DNA of 32,517 bases. Source: Chloroflexota bacterium (lineage in GTDB: Bacteria; Chloroflexota; Anaerolineae; Anaerolineales; Villigracilaceae). The DNA lies in assembly GCA_013152325.1 (NCBI GenBank), contig JAADGN010000013.1:1-32517 (forward strand), read 5' to 3'. Below the pieces are notes generated by a model. It saw only the letters and a program-made list of their open reading frames with translations, searched no databases and was not told where the DNA came from. Shown here piece after piece: positions 24,684 to 32,517 of the stretch. The position numbers were made by a program, and so were the translations under genes. Position 1 is the stretch's first letter. Every line of letters begins with the position of its first letter.

Positions 24684-26096
24684 ATGCGCTCATTGCGAAC
24701 TCGTTTGCTCATTAGCCACAGCCTGCCGCTTTTGATTATTATCTTTTTGACTGGTTTTGCGTTAGATTATGTGGTGGAAACTCGCATCCTGTTGCCCAGT
24801 TTTGCCGATGAATTAACGAACGAAGCGAGATTGTTAGCCGAGCTGACTGCACTCCATCCCGATATTTGGGATGGAACTCAGGAGACTCAAGCCTACCTCG
24901 ACCAACTTGAACCGATTCTAACTCCCAGCGTATCCATCTTCGATTTGCAGGGAAATTTTTTGGGTTCGACTGATCCGTCTTTGAAATTCGCCGACCCAGC
25001 CGCGATAAGACTCGAAGACGTGTTTTTTAAAGATATCCTCATTCAGACAGCATATAGTCGCCATCTGAAAGCTAGCGTCGTGGATGTCTATATCCCTGTT
25101 CGTGATGATACTGGTTCCCTTATGGGTGTGATCCAGACAACTTATCACCTGGAAGATATATACGGACAGTTTCTGGCACTCCGACGCGTAATTATTGGCG
25201 TCTTGGCTGTCGGCGTCTTTTTTGGGACGGGAATCGCTCTTTTCTTGGCCGTGAATCTGAGCCGTGCATTACGGCAAATCACAGAGTCAATTCAACAACT
25301 AGCTGCCGGGAAAGAAGTTGCTTCGCCCAAGGAACAAGGCCCAGAAGAAATCCGTGACCTGATCCGAACGGTGAACACACTTGTCATCCGGCTGCGTACT
25401 CTGGAGACCACCCGTCGAAAACTGCTCGCCAACTTGGTGCATGAGCTGGGGCGCCCTTTGGGCGCGTTGTTGCCAGCCGTCCAGGCATTGGAATCTGGCG
25501 CGGTTGAAGACAGGAATTTACGTCAAGACTTGTTGGCAGGAATGGAAGATGAACTTGGCACTCTTCGTCGATTACTGGATGACTTAACCGGTTTATATGA
25601 TCAGTCTGTAGGATCATTTGTGTTGGAAAGTAAGCTTGTTAACCTGAATGAGTGGCTGCCTAATTTGTTTCACACCCAACGTGAGTTGGCCCGCTCCAAA
25701 GGAGTACATTGGCAGAGTAATCTTTCAGACAAGTTGCCTATGGTGAAGATAGACCCTGATCGATTGGCGCAGGCTATTGGAAATTTGGTAAGTAATGCCA
25801 TCAAATTTACACACAAGGGGGGCACGATTATTGTGGAAGCCGGTGTCCAGGCCAACGAAGTGTGGATTCGGGTACAGGATACCGGTTCTGGAATTCCGAT
25901 TGAAGATCAGGATTTTGTGTTCACGCCATTTTTCCGTGGTCATGCCGGAACCCGGTTTCCACAAGGGATGGGGTTAGGATTGAGTATTGCCCGTGATTTG
26001 GTCGCAGCCCATCATGGGCGCTTGGAATTTGAAAGTGTTCCAGGAGAGGGAAGTTGTTTCACAATCTGGTTGCCAAAACCACCTGAAGAAAAATAG
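24684..26096 (+). CDS. Membrane sensor histidine kinase
   Basis: A 470-residue kinase. The first membrane segment is about residues 9-28, an extracytoplasmic sensor region about 30-165, and the second segment about 168-190. HAMP-like residues 191-245 follow. The H-box is LLANLVHELGRPLGALL with phospho-acceptor H253; note a Gly-Arg-Pro after HEL rather than the usual Arg-Thr-Pro or Lys-Thr-Pro. The ATPase domain shows N (GNLVSNAIKFTH), G1 (DTGSGI), F (FTPFFRG) and G2 (GMGLGLSIARDL) boxes. It starts 3 nt after the response regulator, so the pair is co-transcribed. The ligand is unknown; the linked transporters suggest an ion or envelope signal. Confidence 0.94.
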   Translation: MRSLRTRLLISHSLPLLIIIFLTGFALDYVVETRILLPSFADELTNEARLLAELTALHPDIWDGTQETQAYLDQLEPILTPSVSIFDLQGNFLGSTDPSLKFADPAAIRLEDVFFKDILIQTAYSRHLKASVVDVYIPVRDDTGSLMGVIQTTYHLEDIYGQFLALRRVIIGVLAVGVFFGTGIALFLAVNLSRALRQITESIQQLAAGKEVASPKEQGPEEIRDLIRTVNTLVIRLRTLETTRRKLLANLVHELGRPLGALLPAVQALESGAVEDRNLRQDLLAGMEDELGTLRRLLDDLTGLYDQSVGSFVLESKLVNLNEWLPNLFHTQRELARSKGVHWQSNLSDKLPMVKIDPDRLAQAIGNLVSNAIKFTHKGGTIIVEAGVQANEVWIRVQDTGSGIPIEDQDFVFTPFFRGHAGTRFPQGMGLGLSIARDLVAAHHGRLEFESVPGEGSCFTIWLPKPPEEK

Positions 26097-26133
26097 TATT
26101 CGCGACACACAGCCGCAAATCATCATCCCTGAA

Positions 26134-26170
26134 AACAACCTTAATGTGAACTTAAGGTTGTTTTTAGTTT
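26134..26170 (+). terminator. Terminator after the histidine kinase
   Basis: A perfect 11-bp stem AACAACCTTAA-TGTGAAC-TTAAGGTTGTT (26134-26144 and 26152-26162), with a run of five T (26161-26165) and then AGTTT. It would stop or attenuate transcription between the two-component genes and the transporter genes. Confidence 0.88.
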
Positions 26171-26224
26171 GTCATAAGGACTCCTGAGAATACTCAAGGT
26201 ATCCTTGTTTTCTAGTGAGGTGCT

Positions 26225-27307
26225 ATGGCAAAACAATGGAGTATTTCTTTCCGTTATTGGGTTCTCTCTGTTCTGACAATCCTGTTTGTAGGGCTTCTGT
26301 GGTTTGCCCGGGAGTTGATCAGCCCGTTGGTGGTTGGAGCATTAATTGCTTTTGTACTGAACCCGGCAATTGAATTTTTAACGCGGCATACGAAACTATC
26401 GCGATCCTGGTCTGCGACCATCGTTCTCTTCACCGGACTAGGAGGGCTTGTCGCCCTTTCAGCCCTGGTGGTGCCAAGGCTTATTAACGAAATCCAAATT
26501 CTGTTTGTCGATATTCAGGCACTTCTTTTACAGACTCAGGAGACACTCTCTCAACCGGTGATTATCCTGGAATGGGAACTTAATTTTGAGTATTTGATGC
26601 TGGACATCACCAGATTGTTCTCAGAAAGTATCACTGCAATCCCCGAAAATGCCTTTTACCTTCTGGAAGCCACCAGTAAAAATCTGATTTGGGGACTGGT
26701 TATCCTTGCAACCACTTATTACTTGCTGCGAGATTGGGGACAGCTGCGCGATTGGTTGTTTAAATTGGCGCCGACAACATACCAGCAAGATATCCGCTTT
26801 ATCTATCAAGAAATAAGGCAAATATGGCAAGGATATCTGCGGGGAAATCTGGCGTTGATGCTCATTACCGGCGTGTTATTTACCATCGCCTGGCTGGCGA
26901 TTGGTCTCCCTGGTGCATTGATCTTGGGAATTATCACTGGCGTACTCACAATTATTCCAGATCTCGGGCCAGCCATTGCGGCAGCCTTGGCAATTGTGGT
27001 GGCTTTGTTCGAGGGTTCCACATATTTGGACATCACCAACTTTTGGTTCGCGGCTCTGGTAACCGGTATTTATCTGCTTTTGATCAATATCAAAGGCATC
27101 TGGATACGACCGCGTATTTTTGCCCGCAGCGTGCATATGCATGATGGGATCGTTTTTATTGCTATTATGGTTGCTGTGGTTTTGCAGGGCATTTTAGGAG
27201 CGTTGGTCATTGTGCCGGTGTTGGCTTCTGCGGGGGTTTTAGGACGCTACATCTATAACCAATTGACGGGATCATCTTCTGAGCGAATTGCGAGAGACCA
27301 CCAGTGA
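26225..27307 (+). CDS. AI-2E family transporter (permease)
   Basis: A 360-residue membrane protein of normal length for the family once called AI-2 exporter/PerM. About seven to eight hydrophobic segments are seen. An N-terminal pair (LSVLTILFVGLLWF and LISPLVVGALIAFVLNP) is followed by a large loop with an amphipathic stretch, and the C-terminal half contains LPGALILGIITGVLTIIPDLGPAIAA, the most conserved region. Some relatives transport ions or work in sodium/proton balance; others are linked to autoinducer export, so the substrate is open. It follows the terminator by 54 nt and overlaps the next gene by 4 nt (GTGA). A TTGTCA at 26169 is a weak -35 candidate with no clear -10. Confidence 0.9.
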   Translation: MAKQWSISFRYWVLSVLTILFVGLLWFARELISPLVVGALIAFVLNPAIEFLTRHTKLSRSWSATIVLFTGLGGLVALSALVVPRLINEIQILFVDIQALLLQTQETLSQPVIILEWELNFEYLMLDITRLFSESITAIPENAFYLLEATSKNLIWGLVILATTYYLLRDWGQLRDWLFKLAPTTYQQDIRFIYQEIRQIWQGYLRGNLALMLITGVLFTIAWLAIGLPGALILGIITGVLTIIPDLGPAIAAALAIVVALFEGSTYLDITNFWFAALVTGIYLLLINIKGIWIRPRIFARSVHMHDGIVFIAIMVAVVLQGILGALVIVPVLASAGVLGRYIYNQLTGSSSERIARDHQ

Positions 27308-28587
27308 TTAACTTGTTGGATTTTGAACCCTGGTGGCGTTTTGGAGTCACGTTGTTGATCGGCGCAATGCTTGGCATGGAACGTGAGTTCATTCAACAGA
27401 AAGAGGGTTCCCCTGATTTTGCTGGTATACGTACTTTTTCGTTGATTGCACTATTGGGATCGGTGGCGGCCTTTCTGGTAACTGATTTTGGCATGTTCCC
27501 GATAGCCTTGTCGTTCGGCGGACTTATCTTACTCACCACAGTAAGCTATCTGGGGACGCTTATGCGTAGCGGGGAAAAGGCCGGCATTACTACCGAAGTG
27601 GCGGTGATGCTAACCTTCCTGTTTGGGGTACTGATGATGGGCAATCAAGGAAAGGTTGCCATTGCTTTGGCGGTGCTTACCTCGTTGCTGCTTGCGTTGA
27701 AGGGCAGACTACATGGCATCATTCGTCGGATGAGTCCGCAGGACTTGCGCGTGACCCTGCAATTCGCTCTGGTGGCAGCAGTTATTTTGCCCCTGCTCCC
27801 TGACAGAGCCATTGATCCCTTAGGGCTGCTCAATCCATTTCAAGTTTGGCTAATGGTCGTGTTGGTTTCCGGGATCGGGTTTAGCGGGTATGTACTGATG
27901 AAGGTGCTGGGACCTTCTCGAGGAATCAACCTGACCGGCATTTTGGGAGGTTTGGCAAGCAGTACGGCTACAACAATCAGCTTTTCTTCTGCCAGTCGCG
28001 AGCATCCAGCCATGTCGGCTTATTATGCGCGAACCATTGTGCTTGCATCCAGCATGATGATTCCACGAGTGCTGTTATTAATGCTCATAATTTACCCGCC
28101 TCTGCTGCGTGTGATCAGTATTCCCTTTATCACAATGCTGGTTTCGGGGTTGGGAATCGCTTTTTTCCTTCAGCGAAAAAACACGACTGGCGCGAACGAT
28201 CTTGAGCACCCTGTCAACTTAACACATCCACTAAAATTATCGACAGCGATCAAATTTGGATTGATATTTGCGATGGTTTTTATCATTCTTGAATTTGCGC
28301 AGGAATCTTTTGGGCCTATTGGAGTCTATTTTGCCAGCGCGTCGGCAGGGTTGGTGAACATGAATGCCGTTGCACTCAGCGTGGGTCAAATGGTTGGTCA
28401 GGCACAATTGGATATTCGGGTGGCTGGTATTGCTGTAGTCATTGCTGCACTGATGAACACAATCTCTAAAGGCGCTATTGTTTGCTTCACTGGCTCGCGG
28501 GAATTACGCCGGACGGTTGTTCCTTCTTTTGCTGTAGTTTTACTTGCAGGGCTTTTCAGCAGCATATTCATGCTTTGGTTGGCATAA
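27304..28587 (+). CDS. MgtC/SapB and DUF4010 membrane protein
   Basis: A 427-residue membrane protein with about 11 hydrophobic segments. The N-terminal half is MgtC/SapB-like, with the family motifs ALLIGAMLGMERE... as LLIGAMLGMEREF and AGIRTFSLIALLGSVAAFL. The C-terminal half matches DUF4010 with NLTGILGGLASSTATTISF and a paired symmetric helix set. MgtC relatives are tied to Mg2+ stress, but the DUF4010 partner has no settled function. GTG at 27304 overlaps the upstream TGA (GTGA), implying translational coupling. It is followed by a 96-nt gap before the TerC gene. Confidence 0.88.
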   Translation: MINLLDFEPWWRFGVTLLIGAMLGMEREFIQQKEGSPDFAGIRTFSLIALLGSVAAFLVTDFGMFPIALSFGGLILLTTVSYLGTLMRSGEKAGITTEVAVMLTFLFGVLMMGNQGKVAIALAVLTSLLLALKGRLHGIIRRMSPQDLRVTLQFALVAAVILPLLPDRAIDPLGLLNPFQVWLMVVLVSGIGFSGYVLMKVLGPSRGINLTGILGGLASSTATTISFSSASREHPAMSAYYARTIVLASSMMIPRVLLLMLIIYPPLLRVISIPFITMLVSGLGIAFFLQRKNTTGANDLEHPVNLTHPLKLSTAIKFGLIFAMVFIILEFAQESFGPIGVYFASASAGLVNMNAVALSVGQMVGQAQLDIRVAGIAVVIAALMNTISKGAIVCFTGSRELRRTVVPSFAVVLLAGLFSSIFMLWLA

Positions 28588-28683
28588 GTGGGCAGGTAAG
28601 CAGCATGCACAAGAAATGCCGGATGTGAGAAATGATAAAGCGTAAGAGACAGGTTGAAAGAAAAACGAAGGAGAACAGATGAT

Positions 28684-29466
28684 ATGGGATGGCTGACCAA
28701 CCCTGAAATTTGGATTGGGCTGATCTCGCTGACAGCCCTGGAAATTGTCCTGGGGATCGACAATGTGGTTTTTATCAGCATCTTGGCCGGAAAACTCCCT
28801 GAGCATCAGCAAGCCCGGGCCAGGCGAGTGGGGCTTTCGCTGGCCTTACTGACGCGCATCGCGCTTTTGCTTTCCCTAGTGTGGATTATCGGCCTGACCA
28901 CCCCCATCGTCACGATTTTTGGCAGAGGCGTATCGGGCCGCGATCTGATCTTGATCGCTGGCGGTTTGTTTTTGTTGGCCAAGAGCACATACGAAATCCA
29001 TGACAAGCTGGAAGGCTCGGATGGTCACGCCAACAAGCGGATTTCACCATCTTTTGCCAGCGTCATTGTACAAATCCTTTTGCTGGATATCGTATTTTCA
29101 CTCGACTCTGTGATCACCGCGGTTGGCATGGTGGAAGAGATTGGGGTAATGATAGCTGCTGTCGTCATTGCTGTGATTATTATGCTTGTCTCGGCAGAGG
29201 CAATTAGTGATTTCGTAAACCGACGACCAACAATAAAAATCTTGGCACTTAGCTTTCTCTTGCTGATTGGCCTGGCGTTGATCATGGAGGGGGTGCACCA
29301 ACCTATCTCCAAAGGGTATATCTATTTTGCGATGGGTTTTTCCATATTTGTGGAAATGATCAATCTGCGTGTGCGTGCACAAAGGTTGTCTAATCCTATC
29401 CAATTACGGCAACCATACACTCCGGAGAATGTTTCTGGAGAGCATAATGGACGCGGGCGATCGTGA
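28684..29466 (+). CDS. TerC family integral membrane protein
   Basis: A 260-residue protein with about eight membrane segments. It has the family patterns GLISLTALEIVLGIDNVVFISILAGKLP (about residues 11-38) and LLDIVFSLDSVITAVGMVE (about 135-155), both with the Asp residues of the TerC fold. Close relatives act in metal export, Mn2+ in particular, and were named for tellurite resistance. I chose ATG 28684 because AAGGAGA (28668-28674) is suitably spaced; an in-frame TTG at 28654 would overlap that site. Its TGA overlaps the GTG of the next gene. It belongs to the same strand group as the MgtC/DUF4010 gene. Confidence 0.9.
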   Translation: MGWLTNPEIWIGLISLTALEIVLGIDNVVFISILAGKLPEHQQARARRVGLSLALLTRIALLLSLVWIIGLTTPIVTIFGRGVSGRDLILIAGGLFLLAKSTYEIHDKLEGSDGHANKRISPSFASVIVQILLLDIVFSLDSVITAVGMVEEIGVMIAAVVIAVIIMLVSAEAISDFVNRRPTIKILALSFLLLIGLALIMEGVHQPISKGYIYFAMGFSIFVEMINLRVRAQRLSNPIQLRQPYTPENVSGEHNGRGRS

Positions 29467-30500
29467 ACGCTATTTTGGCAGATTCACCAACGGCCTTGTT
29501 GACGCCTCCTATAACACCGAGAGAAAACCAAGCATGCAATTGGTTTTCCTTACCCAACTCCGATTTGGTAACGGATCACCTAACGGCCGTTCTTTGGGAC
29601 CAGGATGTTGCCCCCGATGGCTGGCAGGCAGCCCAACTTTCTCCCGCCGCATATGTTTATTGTGAGAAAGGAACTGGCTGGAAAGTTGTCGTCAAATTCC
29701 ATGCGCCGAAAACGGGAAAAGATGCCATTCAACGTGCAGAACGCGAGTATCGCCTAACCCAGCAAGCCAGGGAATGTTTGGGTGCTGATCGGGAATTCCG
29801 GGCTGCGCAACCGCTGGGGTTATGGCGTGGCGCATTATTTTTGGAATTCGTAGAAGGTCTTACCTTGGAAGACAAAATTGCCGTTCGACGTAGCCAACCA
29901 GGTGAATTAATCCACGCGATCGAAACGGTTGGAAAATTTCTGTCAAAATTGCACAGTACCAGCAGCCAACAAAAAATTGCCCCGGATTTTGGGCAAGCTG
30001 CGGACTACGCATACGGCTTGGTCGACAATCTGGCAAAACATGGAGTACTTCAAAATCATTCCAGCGTCCAAAATGGATTAGGACGCCTTATTGAAAAGTG
30101 GGCTACAGATCCCCTAATGTGGAATTACCGGCCAACCCGGAACCATGGGGATGGTACTACCTCCAATTTTATTTTCCCCCCCAAAGGAGGTCTCGTAGCG
30201 ATTGATTGGGAACGTAGCGAAACAGCTGACCCGGCAGCTGATTTGGGCCGCCTGAGGGCTGAAATAACCCATAGCGTCAACCGGTTTGGTGGCGATTTTG
30301 TAGAAGGGTTGGTTTTTGCCAATTGTTTAACCGATGCATATTGCAATCAGTTACCGTCAAACTGGAATACAGAGAACCTTGTCTTCCGAGCCAGGTTTTA
30401 TCAGGCTGCCTGCACACTGGGAATCGCCCGCAGCGGCTGGCTATCGCGCCAGGATAGGTTGGCATTGGTCTTGCGGGCTTTCGCCCTGCTTTCAAAATAA
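29463..30500 (+). CDS. APH-fold small-molecule kinase
   Basis: A 345-residue protein with the aminoglycoside-phosphotransferase fold. The N-lobe has the lysine-bearing strand WKVVVKFHAP (K78), then LFLEFVEG as the hinge. The catalytic loop is HGDGTTSNFIF (H228-G-D230, N235), fitting the Brenner motif, and the metal-binding IDWE follows (D248), then DPAADLGRL. It should be a phosphotransferase of a small molecule such as an antibiotic, choline-like or sugar substrate; the substrate is not decidable. GTG at 29463 overlaps the TerC stop by 4 nt, so the two are translationally coupled. The first 20 residues are poorly conserved-looking, so a later start is possible. Confidence 0.8.
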   Translation: MNAILADSPTALLTPPITPRENQACNWFSLPNSDLVTDHLTAVLWDQDVAPDGWQAAQLSPAAYVYCEKGTGWKVVVKFHAPKTGKDAIQRAEREYRLTQQARECLGADREFRAAQPLGLWRGALFLEFVEGLTLEDKIAVRRSQPGELIHAIETVGKFLSKLHSTSSQQKIAPDFGQAADYAYGLVDNLAKHGVLQNHSSVQNGLGRLIEKWATDPLMWNYRPTRNHGDGTTSNFIFPPKGGLVAIDWERSETADPAADLGRLRAEITHSVNRFGGDFVEGLVFANCLTDAYCNQLPSNWNTENLVFRARFYQAACTLGIARSGWLSRQDRLALVLRAFALLSK

Positions 30501-30566
30501 ACTGCCTTGCAGGTCGATCATGCTTGCAAACGGGCTGTACCTCTCAAATTTAAACCGAGGAAAACT

Positions 30567-32517
30567 ATGCGTGCAAAACAAATTTGGCACACACAAACCA
30601 TCCAACAAGTCTGTGACACACTCCAGATTATGCCGGATTCCGGATTGTCCGAAACCGAGGTCCGCAATCGGCAAGAGAGATTTGGCCCAAACGAACTCGT
30701 CGAGCAGGGTCTGAGAAGCCCCTGGCATATTCTGGCTGATCAGTTTCGGGAAGCGATGGTCTTCGTGTTGATCATCGCGGCCATTATTTCGGTGTTCTTG
30801 AGCGACTGGAAAGACGCGGTTGCCATCGTCGTCATTGTAGTTCTCAACGCTGCTCTGGGCTTCGTCCAGGAATACCGTGCTGAAAAGGCGATGGCCGCGC
30901 TCAAGCAAATGGCCGCGCCCGTGGTCAAAGTCCGTCGCGATGGTCGCATCGTCCAGGTGGCGGCACGAGAACTGGTGCCCGGGGATGTGATCGTTCTGGA
31001 AGTTGGCGATGCCATTCCGGCGGATGCCCGCGTGTTGGAATCGGCCAACCTGCGCGTGCAAGAAGCCTCGCTGACCGGCGAATCGGTCCCGGTCGAAAAA
31101 CACGCCGCGCCCCTGGATGAGGAAGGCCTGACCCTGGGAGACCGCACAAATATGCTCTTTATGGGCACTGCCGTCACCTACGGGCGCGGCACGGCGCTGG
31201 TCGTCCACACGGGCATGGACACCGAGTTAGGCCATATCGCCAACCTGCTCCAAACCGTCACCAACGAGCAGACACCGCTGCAAAAACGGATGGCCCAATT
31301 GGGAAAGTCCCTGGCCTGGGCGGCGTTGATTATCGTGGGCGTGGTATTTGGATTGGGTCTGCTGCGGGGGGAAGACGCGGTGGATATGTTCCTGACGGCG
31401 GTAGCCATGGCGGTTGCCGCTGTGCCAGAGGGCCTGCCAGCCGTTGTCACCATCTCCCTGGCCCTGGGCGCCCAGCGGATGCTCAAGCGCAAAGCGCTGA
31501 TCCGCAAGCTGCCTGCCGTAGAGACTTTGGGATCGGTCACCACCATCTGTTCCGACAAAACCGGCACGCTCACCGAAAACCGCATGACCGTCACGGTTCT
31601 GGATGTCTTCGGCGAAACGCTTGCCATCGACGCGCTGCTGGACGATGGCGTCCCGGTCGTGGATGCCGAAATCTCTCCGGATGCTCACCCATCCACTCGC
31701 AGTTTGGGGTTGATGTTAAAGGCAGCTACTTTGTGCAACGATGCGGTTTTAGATGAAAATCCAGCCGATGGCAGCTTACGTGTCTTGGGCGATCCCACCG
31801 AGGGCGCATTGGTGGTCGCCGCGGCTCAAATGGGTTTGTGGAAATCGGATCTGGATCGGCGTTGGCCCCGGGTTTCTGAAATCCCCTTTACATCGGAACG
31901 CAAACGCATGACCACGGTTCACCGCATGGCGCTGGCAGACCGCTCGCAAACCGAAGCTCCCTGGAAGGATGCGCCTTTGGTGGCCTTCAGCAAAGGCGCC
32001 GTTACGGAGCTGCTAGCAATCTGTGCACGTATTTGGGTCGGGGATGCAGCGCTCCCGGCCACAGATGAACTGCGGGGGCGCATCCAGGCCGCCGACGACC
32101 ATCTGGCCCAAAACGGGCAGCGCGTCCTGGGGGTGGCTTTCCGCCCTCTCAGCGAGCAGGAGGCTCCCCTCGATGAAACCCGCTTGGAGCAGGATTTAAC
32201 CTTCATCGGGTTGATCGGGATGCTCGATCCCCCTCGCCCGGAAGTCAAAACTGCTGTTGAGACCTGCCGCACCGCCGGGATCCGCCCGGTGATGATTACG
32301 GGAGATCACCCCCTGACAGCCAAGCGGATCGCCCAGGATTTGGGCATCGCTGAAAACGACAAGATCATGACCGGCGTGGAGTTGTCACAAGTTTCGCTGG
32401 GCGAACTGGAAGACATCGTTGAGGACGTCTCCGTGTTTGCGCGCGTCGCACCGGAGCACAAACTCAACATCGTCCAGGCGCTGCAAAACAGGGGGCACAT
32501 CGTCGCCATGACAGGGG
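30567..32517 (+). CDS. Cation-transporting P-type ATPase (P2 type), truncated by window
   Basis: 650 residues are visible and the frame is open to the window edge. It has an N-terminal cation-ATPase region, the actuator motif LTGES (169-173), the membrane motif PEGLP (287-291), phosphorylation motif [10 protein letters not shown] with D330, nucleotide-domain motif [11 protein letters not shown] and TGDHPLTA; the last bases encode the start of MTGDGVND. The order and PEGLP motif indicate a Ca2+ (SERCA-like) or related P2A/P2C pump. ATG 30567 follows a CCGAGGAAAACT site. It lies 66 nt after the APH-like gene. Its composition is again GC-rich after the first bases. The C-terminal membrane domain lies outside the window. 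Confidence 0.92.
   Translation, partial: MRAKQIWHTQTIQQVCDTLQIMPDSGLSETEVRNRQERFGPNELVEQGLRSPWHILADQFREAMVFVLIIAAIISVFLSDWKDAVAIVVIVVLNAALGFVQEYRAEKAMAALKQMAAPVVKVRRDGRIVQVAARELVPGDVIVLEVGDAIPADARVLESANLRVQEASLTGESVPVEKHAAPLDEEGLTLGDRTNMLFMGTAVTYGRGTALVVHTGMDTELGHIANLLQTVTNEQTPLQKRMAQLGKSLAWAALIIVGVVFGLGLLRGEDAVDMFLTAVAMAVAAVPEGLPAVVTISLALGAQRMLKRKALIRKLPAVETLGSVTTICSDKTGTLTENRMTVTVLDVFGETLAIDALLDDGVPVVDAEISPDAHPSTRSLGLMLKAATLCNDAVLDENPADGSLRVLGDPTEGALVVAAAQMGLWKSDLDRRWPRVSEIPFTSERKRMTTVHRMALADRSQTEAPWKDAPLVAFSKGAVTELLAICARIWVGDAALPATDELRGRIQAADDHLAQNGQRVLGVAFRPLSEQEAPLDETRLEQDLTFIGLIGMLDPPRPEVKTAVETCRTAGIRPVMITGDHPLTAKRIAQDLGIAENDKIMTGVELSQVSLGELEDIVEDVSVFARVAPEHKLNIVQALQNRGHIVAMTG

Overview
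This window looks like chromosomal DNA of a member of the Chloroflexota, most likely class Anaerolineae. The evidence is the 16S rRNA gene, whose 338 region reads ACACCTACGGGTGGCAGC instead of the usual bacterial form, the single-chain pyruvate:ferredoxin oxidoreductase that suggests anaerobic or facultative metabolism, and the GC-rich housekeeping genes. The class assignment is my judgement from sequence features, not from a database search. I see no phage, insertion sequence, CRISPR array or plasmid gene.

Region 1 (about 1-5980) is a heat-shock operon, hrcA-grpE-dnaK-dnaJ-prmA. It is driven by a clear sigma70-type promoter with a perfect CIRCE operator just downstream, so HrcA should repress its own operon, and a hairpin with a T-run ends it. 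A 76-bp imperfect palindromic repeat sits between dnaJ and prmA. Region 2 (5997-9229) holds a membrane-anchored lamin-tail-domain protein followed by the replication and repair trio dnaX, ybaB and recR. The dnaX-ybaB junction carries a 15-bp direct duplication.

Region 3 (about 9260-14911) is a complete rRNA operon: two tandem promoters, a structured leader, 16S, tRNA-Ile(GAT), tRNA-Ala(TGC), 23S and 5S. Long complementary arms bracket 16S (28 bp) and 23S (16 bp), and a boxA-like antitermination motif precedes each large rRNA. Directly downstream are the translation genes rpsU and infA, ending in a strong, probably bidirectional terminator shared with the convergent gene.

Region 4 (15735-23084, minus strand) contains nifJ (PFOR), a NUDIX hydrolase, a LysM lipoprotein and a large polytopic membrane protein with an unassigned C-terminal domain. 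The membrane protein diverges from a YigZ/IMPACT gene (23144-23776) across a very short region where the two -10 elements overlap.

Region 5 (23900-32517, plus strand) is visibly more AT-rich until about 30.5 kb. It runs: OmpR-type response regulator, membrane histidine kinase, terminator, AI-2E-family permease, MgtC/DUF4010 membrane protein, TerC-family membrane protein, an aminoglycoside-phosphotransferase-fold kinase, and a Ca2+/cation P-type ATPase cut by the window edge. Two of the junctions are 4-nt GTGA stop/start overlaps, so at least parts of the run are translationally coupled. I infer a regulated ion or envelope homeostasis locus. This is the most plausible place for an undescribed functional unit, but no biochemical role can be proven from sequence alone.
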